Shown: positions 1 through 9,785, counted from the stretch's first letter. The stretch is DNA of 64,000 bases from an uncultured Prevotella sp. (GCA_938028745.1 CALIZL010000020.1:62001-126000), one strand, 5' to 3'. The notes: a model not told the origin generated them from the sequence alone. Numbers and translations: made by a program.

Positions 1-306
1 GTTATTGGTGTACGTTTTGATGGTGTGCTTAGCCCCACCCATGTGGTTATAGGTATGATTTCCCACCCGATGCCCAGCATCTACAATGCGTTGGTACAGT
101 TCGGGATAGCGTTCAACGTTCTCGCCAACCATAAAGAAGGTGGCACGAGCCCCAAACTTAGCCAGCGTTTCGAGAATGAAAGGGGTGGATTCGGGTATTG
201 GGCCATCGTCGAAAGTGAGGTAAACGGAACGGTCGTTCTTATCCATACGCCACAGGGCATGCGGATAAAGCCAACGTAACCATATTGCGGGTTGTTCGAT
301 TATCAT
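1..306 (-). CDS. Polysaccharide deacetylase family protein (3' part lies outside window)
   Basis: The N-terminal 102 codons of a minus-strand gene that runs off the left edge. The reading contains the NodB-type motif LTFDDGP (about residues 30-36), with the metal-binding and catalytic aspartates, and further on a GHRVGNHTYNHM segment that supplies the histidine metal ligands (H-x3-H). Enzymes of this fold remove N-acetyl or O-acetyl groups from cell-surface or cell-wall sugars. The ATG at 304-306 (MIIEQPAIWLRWLYPHA) is the only sensible start before the domain, and there is no signal peptide. It lies about 130 bp downstream of the DUF2723 gene on the same strand, so the two may be co-transcribed. 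The substrate cannot be told from this fragment. Confidence 0.88.
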   Translation of the reverse strand, partial: MIIEQPAIWLRWLYPHALWRMDKNDRSVYLTFDDGPIPESTPFILETLAKFGARATFFMVGENVERYPELYQRIVDAGHRVGNHTYNHMGGAKHTIKTYTNN

Positions 307-434
307 CGTTCAAACGTAGTGTCAGACGTGCAGCAGGTGCAAGAACCAGCGTTCCCCATAGCCAAGGGCATTTGCGCGTGACTAAGACCAAACCTCGTTC
401 TTACACCTGCTTTGCACATCGTCATGTATATTCC

Positions 435-3400
435 TTATTCATCTCCCATGGGCATAGCCCCACCTTTTTCCTGATATTGCTTAAACAGCATGTTCAGTTT
501 CTTCTCTTGTTGGGCAGCCGTTTGCTTGTCAACCATTCCCATTACGGATGCAGCTTGCCTGAGAACGTAAATCTGGTACATGCAGTCGTTCATCGAATTG
601 GCAAAGCGCGAGCCGTCGAGCGTCAAGTACCAGTTAAGGTATTGCTGGGCGTTTGTCCACACGGCATTTGCCACTTCCTTAGCTTTCGCAGTCTGTCCAA
701 GCAATGCGTAAGCACGAGCAATGTCCAATCCGCCATTCATATAGTTATAGGGGATGTTGTAAGCAGGCAGTTCCTTATCAGCCTTTTGCAGCACCTTGCT
801 TGCCTTTTGCTTGTCGCCTTCGGAGATAAGGTGCAGTGCCAGCTGAGCTATAATTCGGCGATGGGTGTAGCACATGCGCATAACCGTTTCGTCGATATAG
901 ATACCCTTGCGCGACAATCCGCCGTACTTGTAGCGGTTCATCACGTTGTTGTACGTCTTTTGCGTGTCGAAGTTCTTCGCACCTGGCGCATTTGTTGTGA
1001 ATGGCGTAATGCGGTTGGCTAGTCCTTCTTGCACAAAGTTGTCGCCAAGGTTCATGTAATTCTCCTGTCCGACGGTCGAGGCTACGTATATCGGACGTAC
1101 CCAGTTGCTCTGTGCAATCATCTCCAACATCATCAAGTCGCCCTTATACAAGGCATTTTTGCCTTTCAGAGAAATCACCATGCGGCTGGGTATGCTGTCG
1201 CTAGCCATCATCATGCCGCTCTTTCTCACTGCCGCCTTGTCGATAGTGACGTAAACCGTGTCGGTGGGTATGAAGTGAGCGTCCTTATCCTTAGAGCGAA
1301 CCCAGTTTTTAAGGATGTTCTTCAACTCAAACGGATCGTCGCCATACTTAGCTTTGGCCTCGTTGGGATAGTTTTTGTAGAAGTCGAGCAGCTGTTGTTT
1401 GGCTTGTGGCACCACTTCAACATACTCGTTGGTTCCCGAACAGAATTCAAGTCGCGGCCATGTGATGGGCACTGAGGGCGAATTGTAAGCAGGACGTTTC
1501 ATCTGGTCGATGTACCAGTCGGTTTGCAGGTAGCTAAGGTTGCAAACACGAGCATCGGTACGCACGCCTTCCACCTCTTGGTTGTACCACAAGGGGAATG
1601 TATCGTTGTCGCCATTGGTGAATATAATGGGGTTGCCTTCGTCTTGAAGGGTCATCAAATAGTTTTGTCCGAAGTCGCGACACGTATCCCTATGGCTACG
1701 GTCGTGGTCGTCCCAGTTCTGCGAAGCCATTTGTATAGGGATGAGAAGGCATAGCGCAGCAACAACGGCCGAAACGATTGTACCTTCTACCTTTATACGC
1801 TTTTTAAGCAGGTCGATAATGGCTGCAACGCCCAAACCACACCAAATGGCGAAGGCATAGAACGAGGCTGCGTAGGCATAGTCGCGTTCGCGTGGTTGCG
1901 ATGGCGTCTGATTAAGGTAGATAACGATGGCCAACCCCGTCATGAAGAAGAGGAAGAACACCACCCAGAATTGCCTAATGCCACGTTGTCCGCGGAAGGC
2001 TTGCCAGAAAAGTCCGATAAGACCCAGCAACAAGGGCAAGCAATAGTAAACGTTGTGGCCTTTGTTGTCCTTCAAATCATCGGGCAATTTGCTTTGATCT
2101 CCTAGTCGGGCGTTATCTAAGAAACTGATACCCGATATCCAGTTGCCGTGTTCCAACTCGCCGTTTCCTTGCATATCGTTCTGTCTTCCTGCAAAGTTCC
2201 ACATGAAGTAGCGCCAATACATGAAGTTACATTGGTACGAAAGGAAGAACCTAATGTTGTCCATCTGGCTCGGCATCTTTATCATCATGGTTTCTCCACA
2301 CCTGTCGTAAGGTACTTCCGAGCCGTCTATGCCTCCTAACCAGTCGTTATACGATTGCGCATGAAGTGGACTCCACATGCGTGGGAACAACATGTTCTGC
2401 GCATAAACGTACTTGTTCTTTCTGCTAACAACGAAATAAGAGTCTTTCTCGTCTTTGCTAGCCTTCTCCTTACGCTGATAGATGGGCGCGCCCTCTTTCA
2501 TTCGGGGCTTGCACATGTCGCCCTCTCTGTCTAGTTGCACCTGCGAAGTAAAGGCCTGTCCATAGAGTAGGGGGTTGTCGCCATATTGGTCGCGACTGAG
2601 ATAACTGCCCAAAGTGAAGATGTCTTCGGGCGAGTTTTGGTCCATTGGTGGGTTAGCCAGCGAGCGAATAACGATAACTGCGTAGCTTGAATAGCCAATC
2701 ATGAGCATCAGCAAGCAAAGCAACACCGTGTTCTTGACACGCGAAGTGATGAGCGGAACCAACTTCTTGGCCTCGTTCTTGCGCTTGTAGCTCAACACAT
2801 AATATAATATACCGAGAACAATTGCACCAATGATGAAGGCCGACCAGCCGTAGCCGTAGAACGGAACACCCAACAAACCGAATGCAACGATGAAGGAAAT
2901 GTTTTCTCTTTTCTCGCTTTTCTGCGAGTAGCTCTCGTAGATGGCCCAAATAATGGCACCTACCAAAAGCACAATATACACCACTTCACCCGTGTTGAAC
3001 GGCATACCAAGTGTGTTAACAAAGAACAACTCGAACCATCCGCCAACGGTAATGATGCCCGGAATAACGCCGTAAAGCACGGCTGCAACGAGAACGAAGG
3101 CCACAAGAAGGGCAAGGAGCGAGCCTTTAACCTCGATGTTGGGGAACTTGCGGTAAACAAACACCAGCACAATGGCAGGTATGCAAAGCAAGTTAAGCAA
3201 GTGAACGCCGATGCTAAGACCTGTCATGTACATGATAAGCACAAGCCATCTGTCGCTATGAGGTTCGTCGGCATGGTCTTCCCATTTCAGAATAAGCCAA
3301 AACACGATGGCAGTGAAAGCCGAAGAATAGGCATAAACCTCGCCTTCTACGGCACTAAACCAAAACGTGTCGCTGAAAGTGTAAATCAACGCGCCAACCA

Positions 3401-3773
3401 ATCCCGAACCTTCTATGGCGATAAGCTTGCTCAACGTCATGCTACCCCAATCCTTAACGATAAGCTTTCGCGTAAGGTGGGTGATGGTCCAAAACAAGAA
3501 TAGGATGGTTGTGGCACTCAACAAAGCGCTCATGGTGTTCACCATCTTAGCCACTTGCGTTACATCGCTGGCAAATTGTGAGAACAAATTGGCTGTGAGC
3601 ATGAAGAAAGGTGCCCCAGGTGGGTGTCCGATTTCCAATTTGTAGCCTGTGGTTATAAACTCAGGACAGTCCCAAAAGCTTGCAGTGGGTTCGATTGTAG
3701 AACAATATACAAAGGCAGTAATAAAAAAGGCGAGCCACCCTAGCACGTTGTCCACTAACTTGTACTGTTTCAT
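435..3773 (-). CDS. DUF2723 / GT117-type multipass membrane protein with C-terminal TPR-like region
   Basis: A 1112-residue protein typical in length for the DUF2723 family of Bacteroidetes. The N-terminus holds several membrane helices and the family signature around FWDCPEFITTGYKLEIGHPP (about residues 34-53), which resembles the acidic loop of GT-C glycosyltransferases. Hydrophobic segments continue to roughly residue 700. The remainder is soluble, contains tyrosine-rich sequence and ends in an alpha-helical TPR-like stretch (about 980-1110). The family is classed as GT117 and is thought to transfer sugar from a lipid carrier outside the cytoplasm, possibly in protein O-glycosylation. That role is inferred here, not shown. 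The start at 3773 directly opens the first membrane helix. A full TTTG-N19-TATCTTTG promoter lies upstream. Confidence 0.85.
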   Translation of the reverse strand: MKQYKLVDNVLGWLAFFITAFVYCSTIEPTASFWDCPEFITTGYKLEIGHPPGAPFFMLTANLFSQFASDVTQVAKMVNTMSALLSATTILFLFWTITHLTRKLIVKDWGSMTLSKLIAIEGSGLVGALIYTFSDTFWFSAVEGEVYAYSSAFTAIVFWLILKWEDHADEPHSDRWLVLIMYMTGLSIGVHLLNLLCIPAIVLVFVYRKFPNIEVKGSLLALLVAFVLVAAVLYGVIPGIITVGGWFELFFVNTLGMPFNTGEVVYIVLLVGAIIWAIYESYSQKSEKRENISFIVAFGLLGVPFYGYGWSAFIIGAIVLGILYYVLSYKRKNEAKKLVPLITSRVKNTVLLCLLMLMIGYSSYAVIVIRSLANPPMDQNSPEDIFTLGSYLSRDQYGDNPLLYGQAFTSQVQLDREGDMCKPRMKEGAPIYQRKEKASKDEKDSYFVVSRKNKYVYAQNMLFPRMWSPLHAQSYNDWLGGIDGSEVPYDRCGETMMIKMPSQMDNIRFFLSYQCNFMYWRYFMWNFAGRQNDMQGNGELEHGNWISGISFLDNARLGDQSKLPDDLKDNKGHNVYYCLPLLLGLIGLFWQAFRGQRGIRQFWVVFFLFFMTGLAIVIYLNQTPSQPRERDYAYAASFYAFAIWCGLGVAAIIDLLKKRIKVEGTIVSAVVAALCLLIPIQMASQNWDDHDRSHRDTCRDFGQNYLMTLQDEGNPIIFTNGDNDTFPLWYNQEVEGVRTDARVCNLSYLQTDWYIDQMKRPAYNSPSVPITWPRLEFCSGTNEYVEVVPQAKQQLLDFYKNYPNEAKAKYGDDPFELKNILKNWVRSKDKDAHFIPTDTVYVTIDKAAVRKSGMMMASDSIPSRMVISLKGKNALYKGDLMMLEMIAQSNWVRPIYVASTVGQENYMNLGDNFVQEGLANRITPFTTNAPGAKNFDTQKTYNNVMNRYKYGGLSRKGIYIDETVMRMCYTHRRIIAQLALHLISEGDKQKASKVLQKADKELPAYNIPYNYMNGGLDIARAYALLGQTAKAKEVANAVWTNAQQYLNWYLTLDGSRFANSMNDCMYQIYVLRQAASVMGMVDKQTAAQQEKKLNMLFKQYQEKGGAMPMGDE

Positions 3774-3813
3774 GAAATGGTATAATAAAAGTTTTTATTT
3801 CGAAATATGGGTG

Positions 3814-3844
3814 CAAAGATAGCGCAAATCGCGATAAGTACAAA
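3814..3844 (-). promoter_or_regulatory. Bacteroidetes-type promoter for the DUF2723 gene
   Basis: On the minus strand the -33 box TTTG (3841-3844) is followed after exactly 19 bases by TATCTTTG (3814-3821). This is the consensus layout for the Bacteroidetes primary sigma factor. It ends about 40 bp before the DUF2723 start codon. Confidence 0.75.
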
Positions 3845-3931
3845 ATAATTGGCCTATGTTTCACATCATTATAGGCAAAAAAGAATTGGTTTTGAACTTT
3901 TGTTTGTGTACCCACTTTGTGATTAACGTAT

Positions 3932-4070
3932 CAGTACAAAGCCATTTGTAGTGATGCTACAAGCATCTTGTAGCGGCAGTACAAGCGGCTTGTAGTGGCA
4001 GTACAAGCGGCTTGTAGTGTCAGTACAAGGGGCGTTGTAGCCTCGGTACAAGCGACTGTACTGATGCTAG
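3932..4070. repeat. Tandem array of about six 22-23-bp palindromic units
   Basis: Six head-to-tail units each carry an imperfect palindrome of the form TACAAG-N3-CTTGTA. The units at 3977-3998 and 3999-4020 (CAGTACAAGCGGCTTGTAGT plus two bases) differ only in the last base, while the outer units are degenerate. The array lies in the 560-bp gap between rlmH and the DUF2723 gene (both minus strand), upstream of the DUF2723 promoter. Each unit could bind a dimeric regulator or form a short hairpin. A stray minus-strand reading frame across it has no protein character. The rest of the gap, 4071-4334, shows nothing I recognise. Confidence 0.8.
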
Positions 4071-4334
4071 TTTGTGGTATATGCCGACTCGCCCATAAGA
4101 CAATATGAGTCCAAAACGAATATCTAAGCTTTCGGCATGCGGATAGCTCAAATAAAAAGCCAAACGTTTTTAGTGATTGAATGGCACACCTTACCCACGT
4201 ATAATCTAAGTAAAACAAAATGGAGGAGCAGCGCGGCACCAGTCTTTTCTAAGTTCTATCTGAGTGCGATGTGCAATAAATAACCGCATTTTCATTCGCA
4301 AATATTGTACATAACTCCATTTCGATGCCTGTTT

Positions 4335-4805
4335 CTACTCGTGATGATAAGGCTCTCCTTTAAGAATTGTGCAGGCGCGATAGAGCTGTTCGGTGAAGAT
4401 TAGGCGCACCATTTGGTGAGAAAACGTCATTTTTGAAAGACTTATCTTCTCGTTCGCGCGACCATAAACCGCATCGCTAAAACCATAAGGGCCGCCAACG
4501 GCAAACACCAAGCGGCGCGCAACGTGCTGTTTACGTTCCAACCATTGGGCAAACTCGATGCTACGCAACTCCTTACCATGCTCGTCGAGCAACACCAAAT
4601 GGTCGTCTGGCTGCAACTTCTTCAATATCAGTTCGCCTTCAGCCTCTTTTTGTTGATTGGCCGAGATGTTTTTGGTGTTTTTAAGTTCGGGAATAACGTT
4701 GATGTTAAATGGCATATAGTGGCCTATGCGCTTAGCATAGTCGGCAATACCAGCCACAAACACACTGTTAACCGTTTTTCCAACGAGCAAAAGTTCCACT
4801 TTCAT
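4335..4805 (-). CDS. rlmH: 23S rRNA (pseudouridine1915-N3)-methyltransferase RlmH
   Basis: A 156-residue SPOUT-class enzyme, normal length for the family. It methylates N3 of pseudouridine 1915 in helix 69 of 23S rRNA in assembled 70S ribosomes, using S-adenosylmethionine. The C-terminal knot region is fully recognisable: FAVGGPYGFSD, the following SLSKMTFSHQMVRLIFTEQL stretch and the terminal YHHE. The ATG at 4805 opens MKVELLLVGKT, the usual start. It is preceded closely by the DUF4491 gene (2-bp gap), so the two are co-transcribed. Confidence 0.95.
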   Translation of the reverse strand: MKVELLLVGKTVNSVFVAGIADYAKRIGHYMPFNINVIPELKNTKNISANQQKEAEGELILKKLQPDDHLVLLDEHGKELRSIEFAQWLERKQHVARRLVFAVGGPYGFSDAVYGRANEKISLSKMTFSHQMVRLIFTEQLYRACTILKGEPYHHE

Positions 4806-4807
4806 GG

Positions 4808-5134
4808 CTACGCGGCTTTCTTCTCTTGCTCTGGATTGTAGGCGTGTTTGCGTTTAGGGTTCATGGGAAACCAACCGCGCTCTACACGCTTTTTCTGCTC
4901 AAACAGTTCGCCAATAGACCAAAGAAAGGATGCGCCAATTACGCCAAGTATCGAAGAAACGATAACATTAGCTACCATGAGGGCTACTAAGATGGCGGCA
5001 ATGCCTAAGATAAGAAACACCCACCATTGGCGAGTTCCCCAGTAATATTCTACCTTAATAACGATGGGATGGAATATGCCAATGATAAAAAATGTGCTTA
5101 CAGCTATGACAATGCCAGTGAAATAAAGTTCCAT
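4808..5134 (-). CDS. DUF4491 family small membrane protein
   Basis: A 108-residue protein with three hydrophobic segments (about residues 3-24, 38-60 and 62-80) and a basic tail rich in K/R. The motif GIFHPIVIKVEYYWGTR and the overall pattern match the DUF4491 family found in Bacteroidetes, whose function is not known. It lies 2 bp upstream of rlmH on the same strand, an arrangement that suggests one transcript but gives no functional clue. The start at 5134 gives MELYFTGIVIAVSTF, which places the first helix at the N-terminus. Confidence 0.82.
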   Translation of the reverse strand: MELYFTGIVIAVSTFFIIGIFHPIVIKVEYYWGTRQWWVFLILGIAAILVALMVANVIVSSILGVIGASFLWSIGELFEQKKRVERGWFPMNPKRKHAYNPEQEKKAA

Positions 5135-5290
5135 GATGTTCTATACGGATGTTGTTTTTAAATTATTGTTTCGCTAAATTTATTTGCAAATGTACCTAAA
5201 ATATGCGTACATCCCAAAGAAATGTGGCCGATACTTTGTTTTTTCCTTATTTTAAAGGATGAAAATATGCGCCCGAAAGTATTTTTTTAT

Positions 5291-5298
5291 TATCTTTG
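5291..5298 (+). promoter_or_regulatory. -7 element (TATCTTTG) upstream of phosphohexomutase gene
   Basis: TATCTTTG sits 70 bp before the ATG at 5368 in an A/T-rich stretch. No clear TTTG occurs at the ideal -33 spacing, so only the -7 part is called. Confidence 0.5.
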
Positions 5299-5367
5299 CC
5301 ATGCTGATAACGACATCGTTGTCGGCCTTGATTGTGAACATAAATTTAATATACTAATAAATAGATT

Positions 5368-7113
5368 ATGGAGAATAACGCTCAACTGATAGCTCAATGC
5401 GAGGCAAAGGCCAAGCAATGGCTAACTTCCGAGTTTGACGAACAAACGCGGAACGAAGTGAAAAGACTGATGGAAAATGCAGATAAGACTGGCCTTATCG
5501 ACGCCTTCTACAAAGATCTGGAGTTTGGAACGGGTGGTTTGCGCGGTATCATGGGCGCGGGCAGCAACCGAATGAACATCTACACCGTGGGCATGGCTAC
5601 ACAGGGATTGGCCAATTACTTGAAAAAGAACTTTGCCAACCTGCCGCAGATAAAGGTTGCCGTTTGCCACGACTGCCGAAACAACAGCCGTTTGTTTGCC
5701 GAGACGGTTGCAAACATATTCTCTGCCAATGGCATCAAAGTGTATTTGTTCGACGATATGCGCCCAACGCCAGAGTGTTCGTTTGCCATCAGGCACTTCG
5801 GATGCCAAAGTGGTGTGAACATTACGGCTAGCCACAACCCCAGAGAGTATAACGGCTACAAGGCTTATTGGGAAGATGGCGCACAAGTACTGGCTCCGCA
5901 CGATAAGGGAATTATCGATGAGGTGAACAAGGTGAAGGTGGCCGACGTGAAATTTAAGGGTAATCCCGAACTGATTGAGATTATTGGCGAGGAGGTTGAC
6001 AAGATTTACCTCGACATGGTGAAAACCATTAGCATCGACCCGGCAGTTATCGAACGCCAGAAAGACCTCAAAATCGTTTACACACCACTACACGGTACGG
6101 GTATGATGCTCATTCCACGCTCGCTCAAACTATGGGGGTTCGAAAACGTACATTGCGTGAAAGAACAGATGGTAAGAAGTGGCGACTTCCCCACAGTGGT
6201 TAGTCCTAACCCCGAAAACGGCGAGGCTTTAACCCTTGCACTACGCGATGCCAAGGAGATTGACGCCGATATCGTTATGGCATCCGACCCCGATGCCGAC
6301 CGCGTGGGCATGGCTTGCAAGAACGATAAGGGCGAATGGGTGCTTATCAACGGCAACCAAACTTGCCTGCTTTTCCTCTATTACATCATCACCAACCGCA
6401 TCAAGACGGGTAAGATGAAACCAAACGACTTCATTGTGAAGACTATCGTTACCACGGAAGTTATCAAGAAGATTGCCGATAAGAACCATATCGAGATGCG
6501 CGACTGCTATACGGGCTTTAAATGGATTGCCAACGAGATACGTAAGTCGGAAGGAAAGCAGCAATACATCGGTGGCGGCGAAGAAAGTTATGGCTTTATG
6601 GCGCAAGACTTCGTTCGCGATAAGGATGCCGTTTCGGCCTGCTCGCTGTTGGCTGAGATTTGCGCTTATGCCAAAGATCAAGGCAAAACGCTTTACGAAT
6701 TGCTGATGGACATCTACTTGGAGTATGGTTTCTCCAAGGAGTTTACCATCAACGTAGTGAAACCCGGAAAGAGTGGAGCCGACGAAATAAAGGCAATGAT
6801 GGAGAACTTCCGCAGCAATCCTCCCAAAGAGATTGCAGGTTCGAAGGTTGTCGTTGCCAAAGATTACAAAACGTTGGAGCAAACCGACGGCAACGGAGTG
6901 GTAACAAAACTCGACATGCCCGAAACAAGCAACGTACTGCAATGGTTCTGCGAAGACGGCACAAAGGTGTCTGTTCGCCCTTCTGGTACTGAACCAAAGA
7001 TTAAGTTCTACCTTGAAGTGAAAGGCGAAATGAAATGTGCGGGCTGCTTTGAACGTTGCAACAAGGAGGCCGACGTTAAGATCGAAGAGATTAAGAAATC
7101 GTTAGGCTTATAA
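5368..7113 (+). CDS. Phospho-sugar mutase (phosphoglucomutase/phosphomannomutase, alpha-D-phosphohexomutase family)
   Basis: A 581-residue cytoplasmic enzyme of the PGM2-like branch. It interconverts hexose 1-phosphate and 6-phosphate, linking glycogen and nucleotide-sugar synthesis to glycolysis. All four family signatures are present: the phosphoserine loop TASHNPREYNGYK, the magnesium loop DPDADRVG, the sugar-specificity loop GGEESYG and the phosphate-binding loop RPSGTEPKIKFY. The N-terminal EFGTGGLRGIMG segment is typical of this branch. Glucose versus mannose preference cannot be decided from sequence alone. It is a single gene with its own -7 element and a strong hairpin downstream (7211-7249). 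Confidence 0.93.
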   Translation: MENNAQLIAQCEAKAKQWLTSEFDEQTRNEVKRLMENADKTGLIDAFYKDLEFGTGGLRGIMGAGSNRMNIYTVGMATQGLANYLKKNFANLPQIKVAVCHDCRNNSRLFAETVANIFSANGIKVYLFDDMRPTPECSFAIRHFGCQSGVNITASHNPREYNGYKAYWEDGAQVLAPHDKGIIDEVNKVKVADVKFKGNPELIEIIGEEVDKIYLDMVKTISIDPAVIERQKDLKIVYTPLHGTGMMLIPRSLKLWGFENVHCVKEQMVRSGDFPTVVSPNPENGEALTLALRDAKEIDADIVMASDPDADRVGMACKNDKGEWVLINGNQTCLLFLYYIITNRIKTGKMKPNDFIVKTIVTTEVIKKIADKNHIEMRDCYTGFKWIANEIRKSEGKQQYIGGGEESYGFMAQDFVRDKDAVSACSLLAEICAYAKDQGKTLYELLMDIYLEYGFSKEFTINVVKPGKSGADEIKAMMENFRSNPPKEIAGSKVVVAKDYKTLEQTDGNGVVTKLDMPETSNVLQWFCEDGTKVSVRPSGTEPKIKFYLEVKGEMKCAGCFERCNKEADVKIEEIKKSLGL

Positions 7114-7210
7114 CATTTTGTTTTTCAAAAGCATAACACATTTTGTTTAAGAATGTGTTAAGGCTATGAAGAACTGAATTAAAGTAGATTTAGACTTTCA
7201 AAATTGCATA

Positions 7211-7249
7211 GGAAATCCCCAATTGGCATAACACTGATAGGGGATTTCC
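7211..7249 (+). terminator. Hairpin downstream of phosphohexomutase gene
   Basis: GGAAATCCCC (7211-7220) and GGGGATTTCC (7240-7249) form a perfect 10-bp stem with a 19-base loop, followed by ATTCGTTTATC rather than a clean T-run. It lies between the mutase gene and the receptor-like gene and probably ends the first transcript. A second, weaker hairpin is at 7134-7160. Confidence 0.5.
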
Positions 7250-7326
7250 ATTCGTTTATCATCCGTCTTTTGATTATCTCCCAATCCTTTGCTTTCAATC
7301 TCACCCATCCCCACAACGTTAGACAC

Positions 7327-9675
7327 ATGAAACCACTTTCGCTTAAAGCCGTCATTGCTTTGTTGCTGCTTGCTCAAGCAGCATCTGCATTAGCCTACGT
7401 AGTTAAAGGAGCAGTTGTAGATGCAACTGGCAAACCTTTGTTCAAGGCACTCGTTCTTGGTATAAACAAAGACGGCACAAAGGTAATAGAAATAGAGACA
7501 AACCAGGCAGGGCAGTTCGTATCTGCCGAAGTAAACGACTCTACATTATCTATCGAAATAACAAAAGATACGTTCGTTCCTTTGCAAATCAACATATCGG
7601 GAACATCCAGTCAGTTTGTGGATTTGGGTACGATAACGCTCTTCGAACGCCAAGTAACGCTGGGTGATGTCGTTGTAACGGCAGAGTCGGTTATGCAGAA
7701 AGCTGGCCGTTACATAATCATTCCTTCAAAAAAGGAGTTGGGGCAGTCGGCAAACGGACTGTCCTTGCTCAACGCTTTACAGTATAAAATGCCAGGTCTA
7801 GCTGTTAACGAGATATTGCAAACGGTGCAGGTAGACAATTCCACGCCTGTGTTTAAGGTCAACGGAAAGCCATGCGAGCTAAGTAAAATACTCTCATTGA
7901 ACCCTAAAAACGTATCGCGCATAGAATATTATGACACACCCGACCTACGTTATGATGGGAAAAGCGTGATTAACATTATTCTTAATCCCAGTATAAACGG
8001 CGGCTCAGTGATGGCTAATGTACTGACTGGTGTAACAACGGGATTTCTCAATGGCAATGTTGGCATTGATTACCACCACGGAAAATCGGAATGGGAACTG
8101 AACTATGCTGCCAATTGGCGCGACTATAACAAAAAAGAGATAAGCTCGAAAGGTGATTTTATCGGCAGGGATGAGCCTGTGTTGAGAGAAAGGAACGGAA
8201 CGCCTAGCGACTTCAACTATTTGAGTAACGAGTTATCATTGGCTTATACCTATTCGCACAACCCCAATACCATGATGTCGACAAAGGTTGGGATTGGCTT
8301 TGAAGACCAAAAAATCAGCGATAATTCGTGGAATACGCAAAGTTACAAGGGCAATATATCTAGTTATGCAAACCACATACGCTGGAAACTTGGTTTTGTT
8401 TCGCCCAATTTCGACCTGTTCTTTCGCAAGCAATTAAACAAGACCCAACACATTGAAGCAAACGTTTATGGTAGACGTTCGTCAGGAACTTACGACAGGG
8501 ATTATATGAATGTATACGCCAACCCCCTAAATAACGACACGTTGATAAGCTCAACCGAGAACAAGTCGTGGCGTGTTGGTGCAGACATCATGTATTCCAA
8601 GACCTTTAAAGCCCTAAGAACCAGTGTGGGAATACAAAACTATTATAATGCAACAGACAACATGCAGCTGGAAAATGGTGTATTAAAGCAAGCAACGATA
8701 AACCAAAATCGCATAACGTTGTATGCACAAATAGTGGGTAACGCAAAACAACTGAGTTATGGTTTAAATCTTAGTGGCATCTACAATTATGCTGATAACA
8801 ATGCCTATAAAACCAATGCCGTACGGATGAAAGTGAATGTCAATGCCAATTATGCCTTCTCGCCTAATTGGTCACTAAACTATTTGTTTTTGCTTAATCC
8901 TTCGTTACCGGGAATTTCGCAACAATCTGATTTGATACAGGTGATTGATGACATATCCATTAGACAAGGAAACCCCAACTTAAAGCCGTCTACCTATCTT
9001 CGGAACAGGGTTTATCTGCGCTTTTCCAAAGCAAAATTCACGTCTACTTTGTGGGTGTCGCACAACAAAACGTTTAACCCCATCTATTATTCGTATAGCT
9101 ATATCAGCGAAGTTTCGAACCCATACTATGACAAGTTTTTAAGCAAAGCGATTAACGGACAGTCTACTAATCAGCTAAACCTCGAATTGGAATTGTCTGC
9201 GAAAGAACTATTTGGCTTTGCAACGTTATGGGGTAACGTAGGTTGGGATAGCTATCAGGTACCGTTGCCTACCCAAACCCATTCGCGCAAACGTTTTTAC
9301 GCCTCGTTAAGTGCTGCCATGTATTTTGGGAAATGGGTGCTGTCGGCAAAACATGAGATTGAGCCCAAGTTTGAATTACAAGGAAACACCTATTATTCTA
9401 ATGAGAGATGGAACATGATAAAAGTGCAGTATCAATATAAAAACTGGCATTTCTCGATGATGGGCGCAAACCTATTTACCCAACATGGAGCTAAATATGA
9501 ACGTATAATTGTGTCAGACGTTCATCCCGAACATCAAATACAGAGCATAAGAAACAACGCCAACATGCTTGTGTTGGGCGCAACATATCGACTCAACTTT
9601 GGAAAAGGGAAGAATAAGGCAAACCGCACGCTGAACAACGATGGTTTAGAGAAAGGCGTAGACGTGTTTTATTAA
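7327..9675 (+). CDS. Outer-membrane beta-barrel, TonB-receptor-like (OMP_b-brl_3 type)
   Basis: I chose the ATG at 7327 because it opens a signal peptide (MKPLSLKAVIALLLLAQAA, cleavage near ALA-YV). An earlier frame-open region from 7204 has no signal. The mature protein begins with a carboxypeptidase-regulatory-like beta-sandwich (VVKGAVVDATGKPLFKA, about residues 24-110). A plug-like region follows (about 115-230, with NGLSLLNALQYKMPGL), then a long barrel rich in aromatic beta-strands that ends in a YRLNFGKGKNK strand. The total of 782 residues fits the outer-membrane beta-barrel family that resembles TonB-dependent receptors. No SusD-like partner lies beside it, so it is not a classical polysaccharide-utilisation pair. 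The ligand is unknown. A paralogue of similar design is at 25249-27600. Confidence 0.85.
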   Translation: MKPLSLKAVIALLLLAQAASALAYVVKGAVVDATGKPLFKALVLGINKDGTKVIEIETNQAGQFVSAEVNDSTLSIEITKDTFVPLQINISGTSSQFVDLGTITLFERQVTLGDVVVTAESVMQKAGRYIIIPSKKELGQSANGLSLLNALQYKMPGLAVNEILQTVQVDNSTPVFKVNGKPCELSKILSLNPKNVSRIEYYDTPDLRYDGKSVINIILNPSINGGSVMANVLTGVTTGFLNGNVGIDYHHGKSEWELNYAANWRDYNKKEISSKGDFIGRDEPVLRERNGTPSDFNYLSNELSLAYTYSHNPNTMMSTKVGIGFEDQKISDNSWNTQSYKGNISSYANHIRWKLGFVSPNFDLFFRKQLNKTQHIEANVYGRRSSGTYDRDYMNVYANPLNNDTLISSTENKSWRVGADIMYSKTFKALRTSVGIQNYYNATDNMQLENGVLKQATINQNRITLYAQIVGNAKQLSYGLNLSGIYNYADNNAYKTNAVRMKVNVNANYAFSPNWSLNYLFLLNPSLPGISQQSDLIQVIDDISIRQGNPNLKPSTYLRNRVYLRFSKAKFTSTLWVSHNKTFNPIYYSYSYISEVSNPYYDKFLSKAINGQSTNQLNLELELSAKELFGFATLWGNVGWDSYQVPLPTQTHSRKRFYASLSAAMYFGKWVLSAKHEIEPKFELQGNTYYSNERWNMIKVQYQYKNWHFSMMGANLFTQHGAKYERIIVSDVHPEHQIQSIRNNANMLVLGATYRLNFGKGKNKANRTLNNDGLEKGVDVFY

Positions 9676-9785
9676 AATAGTTGGAAACGCTATCTTTTTG
9701 AGAGGCTTTAAGCTGCATCACCAAGAAAGGGCTACCGTGTTGGTTTGCTAACCTCGGTACAACGTGCATCGTAAATTAAACAAAC

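Noticed and set aside
285..1022. Plus-strand open frame of 245 codons over the 3' end of the DUF2723 gene
   Set aside because: It is antisense to well-supported coding sequence and has no domain character.
3932..4070. CRISPR array
   Set aside because: Units are adjacent palindromes without unique spacers of 30-40 bp, and no cas genes are present.
3931..4239. Minus-strand frame of 102 codons
   Set aside because: It runs through the palindromic array and shows repeat-derived threonine/alanine-rich sequence; not a protein.
7204..7326. N-terminal extension of the receptor-like protein
   Set aside because: The 41 extra codons overlap a terminator-like hairpin and hide the clear signal peptide starting at 7327.
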